From: Bimuria novae-zelandiae CBS 107.79
Lineage: Eukaryota; Ascomycota; Dothideomycetes; Pleosporales; Didymosphaeriaceae
Direction of reading: 5' to 3'
Length of the DNA stretch: 20,292 nucleotides
Assembly: GCA_010015655.1 (NCBI GenBank)
Contig: ML976670.1
Coordinates: 616,159 to 636,450 of the forward strand
Below the pieces are notes generated by a model. The model made no database searches and was not told the origin of the DNA. It saw only the letters and a program-made list of their open reading frames with translations. The translations under genes and the position numbers were made by a program. Below are positions 8,398 to 19,121 of this stretch, piece after piece. Within the stretch, counting starts at the first letter, position 1. The number at the start of each line of letters is the position of its first letter.

Positions 8398-8590
8398 TGT
8401 CACGGTTTATGGCCCTTACCTTACAAGATAGTTGCTCTTACCTTGGCATGGTTGCGACTTACCTTCCACCTATCCAGGACTAGTGTTGTTTGTGCCTGCG
8501 CACCTATATCTTCTGTAGTTCCTAGATAGTATAACCTTAGTTTAATCCTTTAATTTCCCTGCGTACTGTCTAGCTCTGCTTACCGCGATA
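8398..8590 (+). repeat. copia A 5' LTR
   Basis: The LTR is 193 bp, starts TG and ends TA where the partner LTR ends CA. Compared with the 3' LTR it carries six derived T-for-C changes, while the 3' LTR carries four changes of its own. In the living element it would hold the promoter and the start of the RNA. Confidence 0.95.
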
Positions 8591-8608
8591 GTTATAAGCC
8601 TGGCTTGC
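8591..8608 (+). promoter_or_regulatory. copia A primer-binding site (probable half-tRNA primer)
   Basis: GTTATAAGCCTGGCTTGC directly follows the 5' LTR and matches the same position in copia B at 16 of 18 bases. It does not begin TGG, so it is not a site for a tRNA 3' end. Its complement contains CCGGG-like stem sequence followed by the 7-base loop CTTATAA, which would be the anticodon loop of tRNA-Ile(UAU). Priming from a cleaved 5' half of a tRNA is known for Drosophila copia. Confidence 0.6.
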
Positions 8609-8634
8609 ACCTAGAATTATTCTTACCTACTATT

Positions 8635-8639
8635 ATAAT
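8635..8639. repeat. Target-site duplication ATAAT, left copy (copia B)
   Basis: ATAAT directly precedes copia B and recurs at 13899-13903 directly after it. The five-bp length fits copia integration. Confidence 0.92.
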
Positions 8640-8803
8640 TGTAACGGTATTCGGATTGTTCATTGTTGCCTATGCTAGCTCATTGCTGCCTACACTCATT
8701 TACTGCTGCCTAGCCTACCTAGCAGTATATATCTTAGCTACTACACACATACAATCAAATCAGTGTTTTTCCCGACTTTCGCTTTGCAGCAACAACCGCT
8801 ACA
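8640..8803 (+). repeat. copia B 5' LTR
   Basis: The LTR is 164 bp, starts TGTAACGG and ends CTACA. It is the less mutated of the pair: at each of the eight differences it keeps the unmutated CA or TG. A short ORF (8605-8889) runs across its boundaries by chance. Confidence 0.95.
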
Positions 8804-8821
8804 GTTATAAGCCCGGATTGC
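8804..8821 (+). promoter_or_regulatory. copia B primer-binding site (probable half-tRNA primer)
   Basis: GTTATAAGCCCGGATTGC directly follows the 5' LTR. Its complement reads ATCCGGG-CTTATAA-C. That would be the 5' anticodon stem and loop of a tRNA with anticodon UAU, ending at position 39, the 3' end of the copia half-tRNA primer. The tRNA itself is not in the window, so this remains a prediction. Confidence 0.6.
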
Positions 8822-8885
8822 GACGGGATCTCACTCACCTAACTTATTATATACTCACACATAGAGTAGAGCACCTACGAGCACG

Positions 8886-11800
8886 ATGATAACTAAGTTA
8901 GACCTAATAGTTACTTAGGTAACGATTGTCCTTAGCTAATTAGAGGATTAGCATAAATAGCTGTTTATCCACAAGGATACGGCACAAAAGAACTAACTCT
9001 AGAAATACGTTAATCTAGATATTGCAGCAGACCAACTACCTTAGCTAAAGGAGCCAACGGAGCCTTAGCTAAGTAACTATAACTAACAAGCTACATTATT
9101 TACTAGCTTAAACACTAAGTAGCGAGCTAACTATCGTTAGGCGTACAAGCGATAGAAGAAGAAGGATCTAAAGTATAAGCGTTAGCTTAAGGCTCTAGTA
9201 GACTTTAACTTTAAGATTAGTAAGATAATAGCAGCGCATTATATATACTTAATTAAGGACAAGAATACGCCGCACTAATAACTTATAACTCTTAAAAAAT
9301 ATCTCGCACTATTAGATGCGATGCGTCGTCGCGATTTAATAGCAAAATATAAGGATCTTTAGACACCGCTAAAGGGTAGAAAGGTTAAAGAATAGCTTTA
9401 ATATTAGATTAAGGTTACTAGCTAGTGCAAGGTTATTAAGTTTTTAGAAACTAAAGATACCCGTGCGCAGGAGGACTTCCTAGTTACCTATAAGATAATT
9501 AACCCCGAATACGGAACGGCAGGTCTGCGAGACCTGATCCAAAAAGAGAGGCTTGGTATAAAAGTCCTATTAGTAGAAGACTACGTTGCCAAGTTCTTAA
9601 CATACCTAAAGCGTACACGCTTAATTAGTACAGGCTTTAGTGCACACGCGGCAGAGCTAGAGATAGCAAAGCTAATAACACTATAAAGTAATAAACCTTC
9701 TCGAAGCGGTATATGCCTTTGTGATAAGAGACACTTATAGTCTAAGTGCTAGTTAATAAACCCTAACGCTCCTAACTAACCCTAAGAATATAATAATAAA
9801 GAAGCTAGTAAGAAAGTGGCTACAGCCTTTACTAAGGATTTAAGCTTAAAAGCGAGGGTAGAGAAAGCTATACAGGACTAGAAGGCAACTTAGTTAAACT
9901 CTAAGCCTATAGTTACTATTAACGATGGCAAGCCTCCTTCTAATCTATTAACCTACACTGTATAATATATGGTATCTAATGCTATTATAGTTAACAAGCA
10001 CGACAAGCATAACAAGCGTAATAAACGCAACAAGGATCTAATGCTTAATAATAGTATTAAACCTACTAAGGAGTTAGTAGCTCTATTAATACTTAACAAT
10101 GTTAGTAGCTATGACTTATTAAGTAACTAATTTATACTTAATTCTGGTTTAAACACTTACATTGTTAACACTAAGTCCTAGCCTGAATAGATAAGAGAGT
10201 ATAAGGCCAGTGCCAACGACTTCGTAAGAGCAGGAACAGGCCATATTAAGATTACTACATAGGGCAGCATAAAGCTGACCGTGAAAACACTAAGAGAACT
10301 ATTACCTATTGTCTTAACACACGTTGCCTTAGTTAAAGGCTTCTTAACAAGCCTTATAGGCTTAGCACGCTGTCGCTTAAGTTAAATTTACTTTAACTTA
10401 GGACAAGATTTGCTATACAAAGTTAGTAAGAAAACTATTATTACATAACTAAAGTATAATAACAGCTACTAGCTAGTTAACGCTAATGCTAGCCGCCGCC
10501 TAGACATACGCCTATTATTATCCTTTAGCACTACTTACTAACCTTTAAAAGACCCTTAACGTAATTGCATAGTCAACCATAAGACAGCGCACAGCACCTA
10601 GGGTCATCCTAGTAAGAAGGCAATTAAGAAGCTAGTTAACTATATAAAAGGCTTGCGAGTAAAAGGCAAAGATAGCGACTTCTATAGCGTATGTGTTAAA
10701 TCGAAACTTACAAAGCAAGTCTCTAGAAGATAGCAAGAGGACTTTACACCTAGGAAGTTCTATCGCGTTGCTATAGACTTTATATAGCTACTACCTCGAG
10801 AGGCAGACCTTTATCTTAACAGTAACTAAATTACAGGTTACATAGTAGACTAGTATAGTAAGTAGCATAAAGTTAACTGCTTTTTATAGCGTACAAAGGC
10901 ATTCTTAAGCCGCTAGCTTATTTAAAAAGTTCGCAAGATATAGCGTATTTTTAATAGTAACGTTACCGTAATTAAGACTAATAACAACTAAGGATATAGA
11001 GTTGCACTAAACGTGTTAGAGGAGCTCTGCGCTAAGCTAGGGATCTAATACGAGCCGCGGGCAGACTACGCAGACGAATAAAACAGCCTTATAGAGCGAG
11101 CAGGCAAGATCATCGTTATTTAAGCTTAAGCTATAAGGCTTAAAGGAAACCTGCTAAAGTTATTATTAAACAAGCTATTTTAAATAGTAGTATACATACT
11201 AAATTACACACTAATTAAAGCGCTAGGCTAGAAGACTCTATATAAGGTTATATAGGGATTAAAGCTAAAAGTAAACTACTTGCGTCCTATAGGCTATCGA
11301 GCATACGTTCGAAATCCATCTATTAAAAGAGGTAACAAGCTAGAATCTAGAGCTTTTATAGGACACCTTATAGGCTATAATTTAATAAATATCTACAGGA
11401 TCTGGCTGCCCACAAAGGACAGAGTAATTCGAGCGAGAGACGTTATTTTCGAGCCAACGCGATTTTACGAAGGGCTAGAAGGCTACGTAGCTAAGTTAGT
11501 TATTAAAAAAGTTATAGAGCTACTTGCTTTCCTAGAAGAAGCTAAATCTAATAATATCGCTATTGAAGAGCTTATAACGCTTAGATAAAGCTATATAATA
11601 CCTGCAGCGGTAGCTCAGGCCAGCTAGTAGCAGGTAGGGGGTGAGAGTAGAAGTAACAAGAACGACAAAGTTAATGAGGACGTAGAGGACCTGTTTATAG
11701 GAGGTGGGCTGCTTACACCTACGTCACCTAAGCCTCACGTGAGCCGGCAATAGAACAACGATACTCCAGCCAACGTTCTCCTGGCAGAACGAGATCTAGA

Positions 11801-13734
11801 GACAACACTATAAGAGCTCTCTGCAACACAAATTCCTAGTTATATACCTAATTGCTATAATAATAACGCGCCAAGGCGTAAAAATCCTAAAATTAATAAA
11901 TTAAACATACGTATAAGCTCGCGCCGCTAATAACAGCGCACGAACGACCTTACTAGTGCAACCAGATACCAAACGCACGTAATTTCCTATAGAATACGCA
12001 TTAATAACTACCTGCACGCATTTATAACAGCGCTAAAGCTATAGCCTGTAATTAAGATCTATTAGTTACAAGTTCTACTTCTACCAAGGACCTGGAGAGA
12101 CCTAGAGACTCATCTATATAGAGCCAAGTTTCGACAAGCTGGTTAAGAAGAATACTAAAGCATTTAGAGTAAAGGATACTTTACTAGGACTATAAAGATA
12201 GTAGTAAATATTAATGCTAAGGTCTTACCACTTATATAGGTATTTACCTATAAATTTAATAAGGACGGTTTTCTTTCACGATTCAAGACACGATTGGTGA
12301 TTAGAGGTAATCTCTAGCAGCCATATAGAGACACCTACGCCGCCACACTCGCGGCACGCACCTTTAGAGTAATTACTACTATTACTAATTACTTTAGGCT
12401 AGAGCTAATTTAGTACGACGTACTAATAGCTTTTCTTAACGCCTTACTTAATTGTCTACTCTACGCGCAGACGCCAGACGGATTTTAAAAAGATAGAGAA
12501 CTACTCTAGATACTCCGCGCTCTTTATAGATTAAAGGAGTCACCGCTACTATAGTACAAGGAGCTCCACAGGACGCTACAGTCACTAGGGATAAAGCCTG
12601 TGCCAGGCTTTCCATGTGTGTATACGAACAAGTGGCTTATACTATTCGTCTACGTTAATAATATTGTTATGGCCTTTCACCCACATAATACTAAGCTCTA
12701 CTAGTAGTTCGAGCAGAAGCTTAGCGAGTGCTATTAACTAAAGCGACTTAGTCTACTTAAGTAGTTTTTAGGTATACGCGTTATTTGAGACATCGCCGCC
12801 TATAAACTCTAGCTACTTTAAGATGCCTATATTAATAAAGTAGCTATAAAGTATGGCATAACGTCTACTAGCCGCTATACAGAAGTACCTATAATAGTTA
12901 ACTACCTTAAGCTATCTACGGAGGATCCTAACGTAGCTCGTATAAAGCTCTACTAAAAGCTCGTTAGCTATCTCGCGTTCCTAACGTAGTTTACTTAACC
13001 AGACCTCGCACGTGCACATGTGATACACGCTTTACATTTTACTAACCTTAGACAAGCTTACGTGGACTCTATACGCAAAGTATAGCGTTACGTTCTAAAG
13101 ATAAAGTACTACGCGCTCGAAGCTTGCACAAAGCAAAAAATTTAAGAGTTTATAACTATAGAAAAAGATTATCGCGATCCTATATTCTTTAGAGCATCTA
13201 ATACTACTTTTATAAATAACTTAAAAACTCGCCGCAGCTCTTAAGGATATATTTTCTAGTTATTTAAGATAACTATTAACTAGAAGTTTACCCTATAGCG
13301 TATAGTTACTAAATTAACTACTAAGGCAGAGCTACTCGCGCTCTCCCTTATAGACTTAGAAATAGAGGAGTGGCTACGCCTGTTTAAGGGCCTCTTACTA
13401 ACGCTTTACACTATTCTAACTATCTTATATAACAATCAGCAGACGGTTGGGATTGTTATAAAAGAATAAGACAAACTAGCAACTAAGCTTAAGCATGTCG
13501 ATATACACTAGAGCTGGATCCGCCAGGAAGTAGAGCAGGGACAACTCTACGTATAATGGCGATCTACTAATAGGATGCCTGCTAACGGCATAACCAAGAT
13601 GCTACCACGTTAAAAGCACGCAGAGTTTGTGAGGCAGCTACACCTTATAAATCTATACTCTCGACTTTAAGGCATAGTAGATATGTAGGAGAGATCATCC
13701 TTACGTCGTTAACTAACTATAGGATAAGGGGGTG
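8886..13734 (+). pseudogene. copia B gag-pol polyprotein (RIP-inactivated)
   Basis: The probable start is the ATG at 8886 (MITKLDLIVT). Gag runs to about 9780 and includes a zinc knuckle C-x-C-x3-H-x4-C at 9714-9749. The protease motif near 10131-10165 reads FILNSGLNTYIVN, with Asn (10140-10142) for the catalytic Asp. Integrase: the H-x-x-x-H-like pre-integrase segment near 10575, VAIDF near 10768, TNNN at 10977-10988 where TDN is expected (Asn for the second catalytic Asp), and the catalytic Glu at 11094-11096. The integrase C-terminal region is open from 11280 to 11588 (ESRAFIGHLIGYN, RDVIFEP). RT spans about 12180-12800 with the box YVNN (12651-12662) for YVDD. RNase H follows, with TTKAELLAL and HVDIH near 13320-13510. 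Dozens of TAA/TAG codons interrupt it, and it cannot make an active product. Confidence 0.88.
13726..13732 (+). promoter_or_regulatory. copia B polypurine tract
   Basis: AAGGGGG lies two bases before the 3' LTR. This is the usual place for priming plus-strand DNA synthesis in LTR retrotransposons. Confidence 0.7.
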
Positions 13735-13898
13735 TGTAACGGTATTCGGATTATTTATTATTACCTATGCTAGCTTATTACTGCCTACACTCATTTACTG
13801 CTGCCTAGCCTACCTAGCAGTATATATCTTAGCTACTACACACATACAATCAAATCAGTATTTTTCCCGACTTTCGCTTTGCAGCAACAACCGCTATA
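13735..13898 (+). repeat. copia B 3' LTR
   Basis: The 164-bp partner of 8640-8803. All eight differences from the 5' LTR are G-to-A after T or C-to-T before A on this copy. It ends CTATA and is followed by ATAAT (13899-13903), the right target duplication. Confidence 0.95.
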
Positions 13899-13903
13899 AT
13901 AAT

Positions 13904-14037
13904 GTTACTCTACTTATAAGTCGCACGTCGCTGTACCGCGTTCTCTATAACGCACCTGTTTACTTGCGCATCCCTATGGCGCACATACTAGGATCTCTGC
14001 CTGGATTTATTAAATACTATCGACTATAGCCTCTGTA
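13904..14037 (+). other. copia A leader downstream of the nested insertion
   Basis: This is copia A sequence resuming after copia B, forming the untranslated leader before gag. Together with 8591-8639 it makes a leader of about 180 bp. I see no gene in it. Confidence 0.6.
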
Positions 14038-17000
14038 ATGGCTACTAAGTTCGACCCCGCTGTGACGCGAGTTACTATCGTCCTAAATACACTAAATAAC
14101 TAGTTTACCTAGTTATTTATTCGCCGAGACGTTGCTAATTAACATAGCCTCTAGTAATATATTAACCCTAATGTAGTAAAGGAGACTCTCCCTAAGCTAT
14201 AAGAGCCTTTTAAGCCTTAACTTACTAATTATAAGCTTAAAGCTACTAGACTCTCTTACTTATCCGCTAACAATTAAGATTCTTATTAATAGAAATACGA
14301 TTAATAGGAACGCCACTATACTAAGTATTACACTTAAGTAAAGGCACTGGCTAACTTAAACACGAATATTAGTAAGATAATTACTACACGTTATATACAC
14401 CTAATTAAGAATCACGATACCCCGTATAACTAACTAGTTACACTTAAGAAGTTCTTTTACCCTATAGACACGACACGTCACTATAAGCTTACTAATAAAT
14501 ATAACGCTCTTAAGACTGCGCCACGAGCTACAAAGAAGATTAAGTAATAGCTATTAAACTAGGTATATATTATAGCTTAGGGCAAGGCTATTAGCTTGCC
14601 TAAAACTAATAGTAATTAACTATAAGAGGACTTCCTTATTGCCTGTAAAGTAATTAATTAGGAATACGCCACTTCCTGCCTGCGCGAGATCTTTAAGCAT
14701 AAAGCGCAAGGTACTACTACCAAGATGGCATCTCTAGAGACGTACGTCGCCGAGATAACTATATATCTATAACGCACCAAGCCACACTTAACAGGCCTAG
14801 TAGTAGCTACTACTAAGCTTAAAGTCGTAAAGCAAGTTAATCTATGGCCTATAAAAAGTAATCGCGGTAGCAGCCGTGACTAAGATAAGCTACTTAGAAA
14901 CTATGTCTATAAAAAGAAGCATTAGTACACTAACTACTTTATTCTTAACCCACGCCACCTATAACGTCCAAAGGATTATTAGCCTATAGCTAAGGCTATA
15001 CGCAAGGTTAAAGAAGCATAAAAGGACTTTAAGATTAATATACGTATTAAGACTACTCTTAGGAAGTAGGTAGCCTAATAACCTTAGAATACTAAATTAC
15101 TATAAGTTAATAATAGTAATCCTCTTGCTAAGAATAGTAACACGTTTATGGTAATTGCTAGCCCATTATACATTAGTATCGATTAAGCTAATTCTCTCGA
15201 GCTTAAATCTCTTGAATCTCTCGAAGAATAATCGAACAACAATTTAAAAATAATCACATTAGATAATAACGCTGAGCCTAACGGAGAGCTTACAGTAATA
15301 GTTAGAGACAACGCTAATAAGGCTAAGCTCCTTAACTAATAGATTGTCGATCCAGGGTCAAACACCTACGTTATTAATACAGAGTTATGGCATGGCTAGA
15401 AGAGGATAAATAATAATCTATAACGTTGCTATATTTACGCTAGTAATAGCTAAATCTTAATTATGGCTTAGGGCACGATAGAACTCGTCGCTTAAACACT
15501 ATATAAGATATAAACGCTAGAGTTAACGCATGTCGCATATGTTAAAGGCTTTCTTATAAGCTTATTAGGACTTGCTCGCTGCCGTACAGAGTTTATCCAT
15601 TTTAACTCTAGCTATGATGTCCTATACATGCGCTAACCATTAAACGTTATCGCCTAACTTAAGTATAATAGAGGCTACTAGCTAATAGATGCTAAACTAT
15701 TATATTAACCGCTGCTATCGCTTCTACGCTTACTATTAAGTACGTTTAGGGTATTATACCGCCCGTCGTACGCGCTAAAGCCTATTAACGTTATTAATTA
15801 GCGTGCTGCTTATTATATCTAGGCCTATCTAGGCTAGAAAGTAGTTAACTATCTTAAATTTAACGTTAAAGGTGTTTAATTAACTAGAGAACACATAGAC
15901 TATTAATATAAGATATATATTAAGACTTAAATAACTTATATTATCTTAAGGCGCCTGGCCAAGAGCCGCGCACAAAAACTGTTCTATTAAATTATAATAG
16001 ACCTTATCTATATTATCCCTATAGGAGAGGAGTGTATTAACGGCAGCAAGTACGCCCTGCACTCTATAGATAAGTACTTAAAGTAGCATAAAATTACTAT
16101 AGTTAAGCGAAAAGACAAGATAACCCTTATACGTTAGTTTATATCCTTAATCCGCAGGATCTAGCGTGTATATAATACTAACGTAGTCGCTATTTAGTGC
16201 GATAATAAGAGAGGATTTAGAAATAACCTTATTAACATAATAGAAGAGCTAAGTATGCTGTATAAGCCAGCACCTACTAGAATAAAGGAACTAAATAGAC
16301 TTATCAAACGTGCTGGCGGAGTACTTACACAGCAAGCTCGCGCTATGCGCATACACGCCAAACTACTAAAGAACCTGTCACATAAGATGTATCGCACTGC
16401 CGCGTATATCCTTAACCGCACGCCCATAGAAGCACTAGGCTAGAAGACGCCGTACAAGGTTGTATAGGGACGAAAGCCACTTGTTACTTATATAAGGCCT
16501 ATTAGCTATCGTGCCTACGTCTATAATCGCGATCTAAGAGCTACTAATAAGCTTAAATCGCGCACTCTTATTAGCCACTTTATTAGCTACTAAGGCACTA
16601 ACATCTTCCGCATATAGCTACCTATAAAGGATACTATTATTATTACACGCGATGTTGTATTTAAGCCTATACTCTTCTTTAATAGAATAAATAGGTATCC
16701 GTCAGAATTAGTGCTTGAGGAAATAATTAAACTACTCAAATACCTAAAGGAACATTAACATAATATTAATATTAAAGATTTATTAACTGCTTATTAACGT
16801 CGCCACCTAGTAGAAACACCTATAACCTTAGCTTCAGGAGCTGCAGGCTCCTAGGTAGGGAGTAAACAGACTAATAACGCATTTAAATTAACACAGCAAC
16901 AGCTACCTACCCCTAGACCTATAATATCTACTGCCACAAGCAATCAGACTCCTAAGAGTAATAAAGTACCTAAGGGCTATCGCTAACGCGGCGAGAGAGC

Positions 17001-18923
17001 TCCATAAGATATTAATTTAGATCTAAATAATACAAGTCTTATCCTTACTGGCAAACGTAATTAAAAGCAGAAAGATCTTAATAACTTTATAATTTATATA
17101 TATACTACAGCGCTAGGAGCTATACCTCTTATTAACTATCTCTATGCATTCTCGACCAAGATTCGCACTATACCTACTATAGATAAGATACTAAGAATCT
17201 ATCAGTCTTAGCTACCACCTTTACCTAAGGCAGTAAAGTAGCTTAATACACACATGTTTAGTAATTAATTCTAACGCGCTATAGAGGTTAAATAGCAGGC
17301 TCTACGCGCTAAAGGAGTCTTTAAGAAGACTATAAAAATAAAGGCCACTACAGACGCTAAGGTGCTACTATTAATATAGGTATTTACGTACAAGATCGAC
17401 GGAGATAGATACCTCTTATAATTTAAGGCTTAACTTATTATTTAAGGAGATCTTTAAGCTCCGCTTAATAACACGTACGCTACTATACTTACGATTTGTA
17501 ACTTTTGCGCTCTTATTATAATCGCTAATTACTTTAATCTAGAGCTAAAGTAGTACGATGTTCCTACTGCCTTCCTAAACGCTAAGATTAATCGGAAGCT
17601 ATACGCTAAAACACCTAAGCTATTCCACTATACTAAAGGCGAGATTATGCTGGTGCTCCGCGCCCTATATGGCCTAAAGGAGTTATTACTACTATAGTAT
17701 AATAAGCTACGCTAATAGCTTATTAAGCTAGGTCTAAAGCTAGTTAAAGGCTTTCCTTACTTATACACGAGCCGCTAGCTTATCCTATTTATTTACGTTA
17801 ACAACATTATTATAGCGTTTTATCGATTAAACGCCTATCTCCACAGGCCCTTTAAGAAGAATCTAGTGGACCTATACAACATCAAATCTATGGGAGACCT
17901 TACCTGGTTTCTCGGAATCCGTATCGTCCGCGATCAAGCGTTACACAAGACCTGGCTAGTCTAAGACGCCTTTATCGATAAGGTGTGCGCTCGATTTAGC
18001 ATTAAGGCTATAGGTAAGACTCTAGATATCCTACTTACGGAGAACTAGCTACTATAGTCTACTAAGGAGCCTAATATTGCTTAAACGAAGCTCTATTAAT
18101 AACTAGTTAGCTTACTTATATATATTACTATCTAGGGCAGACCTAACGTCGCTTAAACGCACGTTGTGTTTGCTTGCTATCTTACCAACCTAGGATAGTC
18201 TTACGTCTCGAAGATACGCTAGACCTAGCGCTACCTACTTAGCACAAAGGCTCTTGCTCTTAAAGCCTTTACTAGCACGCAAGACGTGGCTAAGTATCTC
18301 TTTAATAATCTAATATACCGCGATCTTCTCTTCTTTAGATTATCTAACGCCTTATACGCTAATAAACCTAAGACTTATTAGAGCTCTTAAGGTTACATAT
18401 TTAAGTTTAGTAAGCTAATAATTAACTAGAAGTCGACAGTGCAGCGTATAGTTATAAAATTAACTATAAAGTCTAAACTACTCTTGCTTTTACTTGTTAC
18501 CTTATAAATAGAGGAGTGAATGCGTTTCTTTACTAGTATTAATCTTACGCTTAATTATACACCTACTATCTAGTATAATAATTAGCAGACTGTTGGTATT
18601 ATCACTAAGTAATAAGATAAGCTCTATATAAAAGTTAAACATGTTAACATCCACTAGCTTTAGATTCGACAGGAAGTTAAAGCCTCTTATATTAACGTCT
18701 AATAGGTCCCTACTAACTATATGCCTGCCGATGGACTCACGAAGATTCTACCTAAGTAGAAGTTTATAGAGTTTATCTACTAACTTAGCCTTATTAATAT
18801 TACTAAGCGCCTAAAAGGACTGCGTTAGGTTAATAGAGATAATCTTAACGCCTTTTATATACACTAATACTAATTAGCTATCGTTAACTTATTAACCTTT
18901 AAGTCTACGCCAGCTGGGGGGTG
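14038..18923 (+). pseudogene. copia A gag-pol polyprotein (RIP-inactivated)
   Basis: The start is the ATG at 14038 (MATKFDPAVTRVTIVLN), parallel to the copia B start. The zinc-knuckle position (14902-14937) keeps its His but all three Cys read TAT (Tyr). The protease motif IVDPGSNTYVIN (15343-15378) keeps its Asp. Integrase: Asp at 16000-16002, CDN at 16198-16206, and a Lys codon AAA (16306-16308) where the catalytic Glu before RAGG is expected. The stretch 16255-16440 is open (LTQQARAM, TAAYILNRTPIEALG). RT: KVLLLI-VFTYKID near 17360, AFLNAKI near 17570, LRALYGLKE near 17655, and YVNN (17794-17805) for YVDD. MGDLTWFLGIRIV (about 17890-17928) is in good condition. The RNase H and C-terminal segment includes TNYMPADGLTK near 18715. 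Stops are frequent, almost all TAA/TAG. Confidence 0.88.
18916..18921 (+). promoter_or_regulatory. copia A polypurine tract
   Basis: GGGGGG followed by TG immediately precedes the 3' LTR, as in copia B. It is the probable plus-strand primer site. Confidence 0.7.
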
Positions 18924-19116
18924 TGTCACGGTTTATAGCCCTTACCTTACAAGATAGTTACTCTTACCTTGGCATGGTTGCGACTTACCTTCCACCTATC
19001 CAGGACTAGTGTTGTTTGTGCCTGCGTACCTATATCTTCTGTAGTTCCTAGATAGTACAACCTCAGTTCAATCCTTTAATTTCCCTACGTACTGTCCAGC
19101 TCTGCTCACCGCGACA
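18924..19116 (+). repeat. copia A 3' LTR
   Basis: The 193-bp partner of 8398-8590, starting TGTCACGG and ending GCGACA. Four RIP-type changes are on this copy and six on the 5' copy. It is followed by GAAGA (19117-19121), after which the LINE frame resumes. Confidence 0.95.
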
Positions 19117-19121
19117 GAAGA
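19117..19121. repeat. Target-site duplication GAAGA, right copy (copia A)
   Basis: The sequence is identical to 8393-8397. Confidence 0.93.

Larger units (their letters stand above)
8640..13898 (+). mobile_element. Ty1/copia LTR retrotransposon B, nested in copia A
   Basis: This is a complete 5,259-bp element with 164-bp LTRs beginning TGTAACGG (8640-8803 and 13735-13898), flanked by ATAAT. It inserted 49 bp downstream of the copia A 5' LTR, in the same orientation. Its coding region runs gag, protease, integrase, RT and RNase H and is crowded with TAA/TAG stops. LTRs differ at 8 of 164 positions, all changes lying in the 3' LTR and all TG-to-TA or CA-to-TA. It is a sister family of copia A: similar Gag start and primer site but different LTRs. 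Confidence 0.94.
8398..19116 (+). mobile_element. Ty1/copia LTR retrotransposon A (carries copia B inside)
   Basis: The element has two 193-bp LTRs beginning TGTCACGG (8398-8590 and 18924-19116) and a 5-bp target duplication GAAGA. It holds a plus-strand gag-protease-integrase-RT-RNase H coding region in copia order. Without the nested copia B and its duplicated ATAAT it is about 5.46 kb, normal for copia. The LTRs differ at 10 of 193 positions, all CpA/TpG transitions. It sits inside the LINE RNase H coding region. Confidence 0.94.

Noticed and set aside
8605..8889. Plus-strand ORF of 94 codons with hydrophobic stretches, resembling a small membrane protein
   Set aside because: It runs from the copia A leader through the whole copia B 5' LTR; the hydrophobic run is translated LTR sequence.
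16194..16427. Minus-strand ORF of 77 codons with hydrophobic segments
   Set aside because: It is antisense to the open integrase segment of copia A (16255-16443), which has clear integrase motifs.
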